Shown here: piece by piece, positions 56,451 through 62,339 of the stretch
How the letters are laid out: each line of letters begins with the position of its first letter
Numbering within the stretch: position 1 is the first letter of the stretch
Assembly: GCF_020171845.1 (NCBI RefSeq)
Contig: NZ_JAIVAM010000010.1
Location: 62,001-126,000 of the forward strand
Direction of reading: 5' to 3'
Source of the DNA: Cytobacillus kochii
GTDB taxonomy: Bacteria; Bacillota; Bacilli; Bacillales; Cytobacillaceae
Length of the DNA: 64,000 nucleotides
The notes under the pieces: generated by a model
What the model saw: only the letters and a program-made list of their open reading frames with translations
The model's database searches: none
What the model was told of the DNA's origin: nothing
Made by a program: the position numbers and the translations under genes

Positions 56451-56499
56451 TCCTACTGTTCAGCTGTAGAACCGTAAAATTTCATTTTCTTAATAAAAT

Positions 56500-57300
56500 C
56501 TAATATTGATTCCCTAATGTGAACTTCAGCGCATCTCTAGTACATACAGGTAAAATCTTTTCTCTTCCTTGAGTATTGATGTATTGCAAAATCTCTTCCA
56601 ACAACGAAGGGGTGATTTCGTACAAACCGTCCTTCTTTGGATCAATACCATGCAACATAATGACACACCACTGTCTATTCTCAATAGCCTCATCAATCTT
56701 TTCTTTAACATCTGAGAATGTGGTCGTATTCGTTACGGCTATTGCTGAATTAATCCAGTACCTGTCATTTGGGGGAGTATTATTCTGAGCGTTTCCATGT
56801 ACTCTTATACCCTTATAATACTGCATTCCGATGCTTCTTACCCTGTCATCATATTTAGAGAATTGAACCGCATAAGTTTCTGGACTTCCTATGCACCACA
56901 TACTCAAAACCTTCTTAGTCTCACCAAATTCAAAGTGTACTTCTTCATCAGTTTTATCAATTAAACCAATGTCGTGATAGTAGGAATGTGCAGCAATCTC
57001 CACCCCTCTTCTTTCTGCATCTTTCACCTTAAACGGATTGAAAAAATCTTTGTGAAATGACTTTATAATCACTCTCTGCCCAATAATATTAAAAGTTGCT
57101 GGAATACTGTATTTCTCATGAATAGGAAGCGCCAATTCATAGTTATCATTTAGACCATCATCGTAACTCAAGGTAACCATAGCCTGACCATTATAATCTT
57201 CAAACTTAGGGTTACTAATCATTATTGGAAAAGCACTTTCTACTTTGACTTCCTTAGCTTGGTTAATTGACTTTGCTGGTTTTACACTACTCAACACCAT
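56500..57300 (-). CDS. Phage-borne polysaccharide deacetylase (NodB-type)
   Basis: A 266-aa protein with the NodB core: MVTLSYDDGLNDNYELALPI (catalytic/metal Asp pair in YDDG) and EIAAHSYYHDIG (metal His pair), with a final VIMLHGIDP motif. It should remove acetyl groups from a surface polysaccharide, plausibly as a tail-associated enzyme during host contact. There is no signal peptide. It is AT-rich compared with neighbouring lysis genes, and it ends against the duplicated 44-bp terminator, suggesting an exchangeable cassette. GAGGGAT precedes the ATG. Confidence 0.85.
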   Translation of the reverse strand: MVLSSVKPAKSINQAKEVKVESAFPIMISNPKFEDYNGQAMVTLSYDDGLNDNYELALPIHEKYSIPATFNIIGQRVIIKSFHKDFFNPFKVKDAERRGVEIAAHSYYHDIGLIDKTDEEVHFEFGETKKVLSMWCIGSPETYAVQFSKYDDRVRSIGMQYYKGIRVHGNAQNNTPPNDRYWINSAIAVTNTTTFSDVKEKIDEAIENRQWCVIMLHGIDPKKDGLYEITPSLLEEILQYINTQGREKILPVCTRDALKFTLGNQY

Positions 57301-57313
57301 AATTTATCCCTCA

Positions 57314-57865
57314 TCACAAAAGTTTGTTAATTCGAATGGAATAAGTTTGCTCTGCCGAAGAAGTGTTAGATAAGAAAAATTTATATCTCGGTGCTTTAAC
57401 TCTGAATACTCCACTCAACGCTCTACTTCTTACAGCCTCTGCAAAGATAGTATCCCTATCACTTGTTGATGCATCATAGTGATCAGAATTTCCATCTAAT
57501 TTTTGTGCATTTATTCTATATTGATGACTATTAGCAGTGATGACGCCCATAGTAAATTCTTTTGCATCTGTTAAGTCTATGGAAGAACCTTCCGTTAATG
57601 TTAATTGCGCAGAACCTCCAGCCGGGACAGTAATGTTTTCAAATACGAGCTCTTTAAGGGATTTGCTTTTAACTGGTATTGCTTCTTCATCAGTTAGTGA
57701 ATTAAATTGCAAATCTACCGCTTGTGCCACTGGATTTCCGTTTTCATCTTTTGCAACAGTACTTCCCGTCAGTTTCACACCAAGATTACCATCGTTATCT
57801 GTTTTTAAAGCTTTGGCAGTTCCGTCATCCCCACGACCAGCCATCCTTATCATTTCGTTTGCCAT
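57314..57865 (-). CDS. Phage tail/baseplate accessory protein, 183 aa
   Basis: Unnamed phage structural protein. It begins MANEMIRMAGRGDDGTAKAL, a pattern seen at the start of proteins next to BppU, and has a beta-rich C-terminal half. GGGAGG lies before the ATG at 57865; the longer open frame upstream overlaps BppU and is not used. It starts two bases after the BppU stop, so the genes are coupled. Confidence 0.75.
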   Translation of the reverse strand: MANEMIRMAGRGDDGTAKALKTDNDGNLGVKLTGSTVAKDENGNPVAQAVDLQFNSLTDEEAIPVKSKSLKELVFENITVPAGGSAQLTLTEGSSIDLTDAKEFTMGVITANSHQYRINAQKLDGNSDHYDASTSDRDTIFAEAVRSRALSGVFRVKAPRYKFFLSNTSSAEQTYSIRINKLL

Positions 57866-57866
57866 T

Positions 57867-58697
57867 TTACACAACCTCCCAAGGTTCATTTTGTGTTGTC
57901 GTTGCCTTAAACCATTGCGTACTTTGGAATACTCCACCAGAAGTCCAGACAGTCTCATTCCAGAAGTACCAATTTCCATCGTCGACAACAATAAATACAC
58001 CGTTTTTACCTGTAGGTAGTGCTGTTTGTAGGGCTGTTAATGTGTCATATACTCCGTTTACTTTTAATTCTCCAATGCTGGACACTTGTTGCTCAAAATC
58101 TGCCAACTGTGCGGTAAGCCGACTGTCAACATCATTAACTTTATTATCTAGTACACTGACATCAGTACCCTCTAAACGGTCCGCCTCCGTCTTAGCGCGG
58201 TCCCCTTGCGCCTTTGCATAATCCGCCTGTACTTCCGCCTCTACCGCAGCATCCTCCGCTTGCCCAACGGTCGCCCTAAAGCCGTCAACCTCCGCGACAA
58301 TTTCATCTTTGAACTCTTCGATTTGTGATACGCGCATAACGATGCGCTCTTCTACTTCGCCCACCTTGCTCACGTCTAAGCTCGGCGCAACCGTAACCGC
58401 TAAGTAGCCTTCGCTTGGAAATACTTTGCGACTGCCGTCCGGCCATTCAACGTGAAATTCCGCGTTAAACGTGCCGGCTTCGAGCGTCGCTATTTCCGTC
58501 AATTCGTACGCGAGCTTGCCCGCCATTTCATCGACTACTTGCGCCGGCTCGTTAATAATTACGGAATCAGTGTCGCCTCGCTTGCCCATTAAAAAGCGCG
58601 CCGTAGCTCCGATTAAGTTGACCGGTTGCTTGTGCGCGTCGAGTGCCGTATATCTAATTGCGTCATGTGAATCCGTTGTTTTCCATCTTATCGCCAA
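57867..58697 (-). CDS. BppU-family baseplate upper protein
   Basis: A 276-aa protein with an N-terminal BppU-like domain (RWKTTDSHDAIRYTALDAHK, then GKRGDTDSVIIN and AGTFNAEFHVEWPDG), a coiled coil at about residues 105-210, and a C-terminal receptor-side part. It links the baseplate to receptor-binding modules. The first two thirds are GC-rich and the last third AT-rich, a sign of C-terminal exchange. Confidence 0.85.
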   Translation of the reverse strand: MAIRWKTTDSHDAIRYTALDAHKQPVNLIGATARFLMGKRGDTDSVIINEPAQVVDEMAGKLAYELTEIATLEAGTFNAEFHVEWPDGSRKVFPSEGYLAVTVAPSLDVSKVGEVEERIVMRVSQIEEFKDEIVAEVDGFRATVGQAEDAAVEAEVQADYAKAQGDRAKTEADRLEGTDVSVLDNKVNDVDSRLTAQLADFEQQVSSIGELKVNGVYDTLTALQTALPTGKNGVFIVVDDGNWYFWNETVWTSGGVFQSTQWFKATTTQNEPWEVV

Positions 58698-58718
58698 TTA
58701 TATCGCCTCCTATTTTTA

Positions 58719-58748
58719 CGCATGAAAAAAGACGCCTTAGTTGGCGCC
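58719..58748 (-). repeat. 30-bp duplicated terminator, copy 1
   Basis: Identical to 58950-58979. It contains GGCGCCAACTAAGGCGTC and TTTTTT on the minus strand and overlaps the last codons of the 66-aa gene. Confidence 0.88.
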
Positions 58749-58937
58749 TTCATCAATACCCTCATTTGAAATGATAGTAATACCCTTTATCTCTATACGC
58801 GAAAATATATTACGACCAATTAAGATCGTATTTACTTCGGAATCATTTAATTGTTGATTAATAATATTTTCGTCATAAGCATCGGTTTCAAACTCGTATT
58901 CTCCGAGACTATAAGTTGAGACTTTTAACTGAACCAT
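58737..58937 (-). CDS. Hypothetical phage protein, 66 aa
   Basis: Unrecognised acidic protein in the tail module. Its last residues EGAN and stop are part of a 30-bp element shared with the lipoprotein gene upstream. A GGGGGATT ribosome site precedes the ATG. It probably lies between exchange points. Confidence 0.6.
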   Translation of the reverse strand: MVQLKVSTYSLGEYEFETDAYDENIINQQLNDSEVNTILIGRNIFSRIEIKGITIISNEGIDEGAN

Positions 58938-58949
58938 AGAATCCCCCTT

Positions 58950-58979
58950 CGCATGAAAAAAGACGCCTTAGTTGGCGCC
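58950..58979 (-). repeat. 30-bp duplicated terminator, copy 2
   Basis: Second copy of the 30-bp element; overlaps the last codons of the lipoprotein gene, which also ends in EGAN. Confidence 0.88.
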
Positions 58980-59429
58980 CTCTCTTAATACTTTTGCATG
59001 TTCCATTAATCTATTGGCTTCATCGTAATTTTCATTCATAACATTAACGCCAACGTTCATTATTGTCTTTAGATACTCGTCTAGATCAGTATGATTAGGC
59101 TGTAATTCAGCGCCGAATACGTGTAAATACTTGCCCCAATCCGACGTTAGTTCACCAGAGTCGTAGAGTCGAAAAAATTCATTCTCTAAAGCAACCGCAT
59201 TATCCAGTGTAAATACTTCCTTACCGTCGTTTACTAAATCATAAATCTCCTGCGTATCGTACTTTTCCCACGGCAATTTCTCGTCCTTAACTTCTGCGGC
59301 AGCTACATCGGCAGTTACTTCGACTGTTTCCTTATCGCTTTTAGCTTCTTCTTTCACTTCTTCAGTTGATTCATTTGCGCAAGCAGTTAACAATAAAAGT
59401 AGTACCAGCGTAGTTAGTTTCCGCATCAT
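58968..59429 (-). CDS. Prophage-encoded lipoprotein, 153 aa
   Basis: A lipoprotein with lipobox LTAC near residue 17, an acidic linker (STEEVKEEAKSDKETVE) and a helical C-terminal domain. It is inserted between tail genes and ends at the duplicated 30-bp terminator. Phage lipoproteins in such places often block superinfection, as Ltp of Streptococcus phage TP-J34 does; that role is inference here. AAAGGTGATGG precedes a double ATG. Confidence 0.75.
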   Translation of the reverse strand: MMRKLTTLVLLLLLTACANESTEEVKEEAKSDKETVEVTADVAAAEVKDEKLPWEKYDTQEIYDLVNDGKEVFTLDNAVALENEFFRLYDSGELTSDWGKYLHVFGAELQPNHTDLDEYLKTIMNVGVNVMNENYDEANRLMEHAKVLREGAN

Positions 59430-59476
59430 CCATCACCTTTTTATTTTAATCCTAGCATATTCTACCTATTATTTCA

Positions 59477-61441
59477 CTAATAATTTCCACCTCCGCGTGA
59501 TTGAATAAAGAACTGAGTTGTTATTTGTGCAGTTATGCGACCTAGGCTATTAGGCGTAATCTCAATAGTATGCCAACCTCGATTTACCTTGCCGCTTGAA
59601 TCCGTTCCAAGATGGGGAATTAAGTCGATATTCTGTCCGCTAGTTGATGTATGCTGAACTGTATTGCCGTCAACTTTAATCGTTACGCGAGAAGGTGTAC
59701 TGTTTAGCTTGTAAATTCCGTGCTGTATTTCATGCGTATGATTAGGGAGCGTGAAGTCGTGCGTATGATCCGGAATTGTTACGCTATGCGTATGGTTTGG
59801 AATACTGACGTCATGACGGTGGTTAGGAACGTTAAAATCATGTGTGTGAGACGGTATCGAGACGTTGTGTGTGTGGGAGGGAACTGAAACATCATGCGAG
59901 TGATTAAACCTCTCCCCCGGTATCTGCACCTCATGCATATGGTTTCCATAGTTCTCCGAACCTATAGCGTTTTGCGGAACACCACTCACTAAGTTAAGTT
60001 GCGCAAAGTTTCGCGTACTAGTTGTTGTCTGCGTTCCTCCGCCAGAGCTTGACGTTTGTGAGCTACCACCGCCACTTGCCGTCGATGTACTTACTCCACC
60101 ACCGCTCGTGCTTGTCGCAGTTGTCCCCCCACCGCTCGAACTCGTGGCCGTTGTCCCTCCGCCACCTTTCGTAGTCGTTGACGTAGCGCCTCCGCCTTCA
60201 GTAGCTTTTCCATACGTCCTAAATTCCGATGTTTCAAAAGTCAATTCAAGCTTATTCACACGTACCATTTCCTCCGGCAAGTAAAACCGTATGGTAGCCG
60301 GATTATTTGGATCCGCGTTGTCATTATAATCATGTGAGTCTATATTCGTTGCTCCTTGCGCGTAAACTTCGTTAATCTCTTGACGGCGCTCTAAGTCCGC
60401 TTGCGTCGTGCCGAGATTCTCCGTCTTGTTTGCGATTTCTAGCTGAATGTCTCCAGGGCTTCCGACCATGTCCGGCTTGCTCTCGCCGACGATTCGCGCT
60501 TCAAAAGTGCCGAGGTCCGGATCGACTATGCGTACTATACGACCAACGCGTAGCTTATCGACATCCATGCCCGTCAAGCTCGACAAGTCTACGGCGCTAA
60601 TCCGATAGCTAACTTTCGGCACGCTCCGCTCATCAAGCAACGCCTGGGCTGATGCTTTTAACGAGTCAATATCCTCGAATCGACGGTCAACCCAAACGTA
60701 AGGAATCAGTCCATATTTCGCGATAGATGCTGCGTTCTCCAAGTAAGGACGTCCGTTGTTAGCTTCGCGAATAGTAAGTTGATTGACGCCCTCGCCGTAG
60801 CCTTTCGGATAAATACGATTGAGTATGCCCGTCGGATCAATGTCGCGCTGTATCTCGCGCTGATTTTTGCCGAAACGTACTTCGCAAGTTGTCGCGTTAG
60901 AAGGTCGCACGAGATTGAGCGTCCAAGGATAAGACGTAGTATCCCACGTCCATTCGTACTGTTCGTCGAAAGGTTGCGCAATAGAAAAAAGAGGACCGAG
61001 CAATCCGTTCTCGTCCTCCCATTTATAATGAAAATATCGCGTAAAGTCGCAGCGTCCAAGGCGCCAATGCTTCGTCGTCTGTCGCGCAAGTATATATTCG
61101 ATATTTTGCTTCGTCGTCCAATTTATCGTCTGATGATACTCGAATAGCACGTCGTCCAAGAGTGTCGCGATAACGTGGTCGCATTCGTACTTGATGGAGT
61201 AATTCGACTCTGACTTCGTGGTCTGCGACGGCACAATACGAAAAAGACCGATATACTCGCCGGTTAGGTCGTCGATTATCTCGACATAGTTTAACGGCTG
61301 GCATTCGGCATTCTTCGGATCATCTAACGGTAAAATAAAAGAAGCGCCCCAAATTTCGTTGAGACGCTTCTTGTACGATACGCTATATGCATTTTCGAGT
61401 ATTGCGATAGGTTGGCGCGAACGATTCAGTATTTTAATCGT
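59477..61441 (-). CDS. Phage tail endopeptidase/tail-spike base protein with His-rich repeats; non-canonical start
   Basis: About 654 aa. Residues 1-290 match the prophage endopeptidase tail family (Tal): IKILNRSRQPIAILENAYSV, LNEIWGASFILPLDD and VEIIDDLTGEYIGLFRIVP. The frame has no ATG, GTG or TTG before an internal GTG at 61234, although clearly homologous sequence continues to 61441. There an ACG follows GGAGG by eight bases, so the start looks like an ATG changed to ACG. A Gly/Ser/Thr-rich linker lies at about 60010-60200, and HTH-containing 11-residue repeats (SIPSHTHDF, SIPNHTHSV) at about 59735-59940. The C-terminus is beta-rich. Confidence 0.82.
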   Translation of the reverse strand, partial: TIKILNRSRQPIAILENAYSVSYKKRLNEIWGASFILPLDDPKNAECQPLNYVEIIDDLTGEYIGLFRIVPSQTTKSESNYSIKYECDHVIATLLDDVLFEYHQTINWTTKQNIEYILARQTTKHWRLGRCDFTRYFHYKWEDENGLLGPLFSIAQPFDEQYEWTWDTTSYPWTLNLVRPSNATTCEVRFGKNQREIQRDIDPTGILNRIYPKGYGEGVNQLTIREANNGRPYLENAASIAKYGLIPYVWVDRRFEDIDSLKASAQALLDERSVPKVSYRISAVDLSSLTGMDVDKLRVGRIVRIVDPDLGTFEARIVGESKPDMVGSPGDIQLEIANKTENLGTTQADLERRQEINEVYAQGATNIDSHDYNDNADPNNPATIRFYLPEEMVRVNKLELTFETSEFRTYGKATEGGGATSTTTKGGGGTTATSSSGGGTTATSTSGGGVSTSTASGGGSSQTSSSGGGTQTTTSTRNFAQLNLVSGVPQNAIGSENYGNHMHEVQIPGERFNHSHDVSVPSHTHNVSIPSHTHDFNVPNHRHDVSIPNHTHSVTIPDHTHDFTLPNHTHEIQHGIYKLNSTPSRVTIKVDGNTVQHTSTSGQNIDLIPHLGTDSSGKVNRGWHTIEITPNSLGRITAQITTQFFIQSRGGGNY

Positions 61442-61502
61442 GGCGAACGCCTCCTTTTAACTTCGTATTTAGTCCGCGAATATAATCGTTCTTTAATTCA
61501 TA

Positions 61503-61546
61503 GAAAAAGACGCCCGATGATGGGCGCCTAATGCTGCGCAGTTTGT
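61503..61546 (-). repeat. 44-bp duplicated terminator element, copy 2
   Basis: Second copy of the element at 56407-56450, identical over 44 bases. It lies after the 47-aa gene and before the tail endopeptidase gene. Confidence 0.9.
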
Positions 61547-61553
61547 GAAAATT

Positions 61554-61697
61554 CTATTCAATCTCTAAATATACTCTAGTATCTTTCTCTATAATAGTTA
61601 TCTCATTGTCCGAAACACAACCAGCTTCGCAAGAAATGAATACTTCTGCATTTTGATCTAATAATTGTAATTGGTTAATAAGCTCTCTAATGGTCAA
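61554..61697 (-). CDS. Small protein, 47 aa
   Basis: A short frame reading MTIRELINQLQLLDQNAEVF, then ISCEAGCVSDNEITII and an acidic end. The first part resembles the 'KELIEKLQxLDPDAEV' proteins common in phages and mobile DNA. A TTG start follows AGGAGGTGAT. It starts 28 bases after the HEPN-like gene on the same strand and may be its partner. Function unknown. Confidence 0.68.
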   Translation of the reverse strand: MTIRELINQLQLLDQNAEVFISCEAGCVSDNEITIIEKDTRVYLEIE

Positions 61698-61724
61698 AAG
61701 TTATCACCTCCTGCGAGTTATTAA

Positions 61725-62213
61725 TTAACCATAAACTGGAACACCAACTATGAATGGCTCTAGCCCATTAGGGTACCTTCTAAATGAATGTTGGTGGTTA
61801 TTCCTGAAAGTATTATCATCTTTAATATGTTCTAACCATGTACAAGCAGCGTTTATTATTTCTTGACAAAAGATCTCTATATCTATATTTAAAACATTGT
61901 CTATTATATTATTATGCATTACCACCCTTGGATTAGGCTCAATAAATATAACTCTGTCATATCGAGAATTTTTATGTCTTGTGCTTCCTTGATGCAAGAA
62001 TGAACACCTGAAGTAATAACAGTCGTCCGCTGTCATAGAAATTTTGTCACCAACATACTCACTGTACCAGTCCTTGTATTTCCTTCCACTTGTTTGACCA
62101 TCTTCTGATTGTAAAGCTGCACAAATATCAGGAATGCATAAAGCCATTCCTAAAGATAAATGATAAACTTTTGCATTTAAACCTCTTTCAATTTCATTAA
62201 ATAAATCTTCCAT
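61725..62213 (-). CDS. HEPN-like accessory protein, 162 aa
   Basis: An AT-rich gene between tail genes. The helical protein contains MTADDCYYFRCSFLHQG, in which RCSFLH fits the Rx4H motif of HEPN ribonucleases, followed by STRHKNSRYDRVIFIEPNP. HEPN proteins commonly act as toxins or in abortive infection. The identification rests on this motif and the helical look only. AAGAAGGGGG precedes the ATG. It lies upstream of a 47-aa gene and the duplicated 44-bp terminator. Confidence 0.65.
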   Translation of the reverse strand: MEDLFNEIERGLNAKVYHLSLGMALCIPDICAALQSEDGQTSGRKYKDWYSEYVGDKISMTADDCYYFRCSFLHQGSTRHKNSRYDRVIFIEPNPRVVMHNNIIDNVLNIDIEIFCQEIINAACTWLEHIKDDNTFRNNHQHSFRRYPNGLEPFIVGVPVYG

Positions 62214-62339
62214 ATAAAATACCCCCTTCTTTTGTCACGTTCATTCGACAAAAAAAGAGGATATCCTTCTTTTATTATTATATATAAAGTAGTGGTGATA
62301 CATTATATACTGTAAAAAGAATTGATGGAATATATCTTG

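Noticed and set aside
61023-61304. 93-codon minus-strand frame near the tail endopeptidase start
   Set aside because: It is a frame shadow of the true tail coding sequence, which continues to 61441 in another frame with homology to the family.
62214-62339. Promoter for the HEPN-like gene
   Set aside because: The region is very AT-rich with TATAAT-like boxes, but the -35 candidates are poor.
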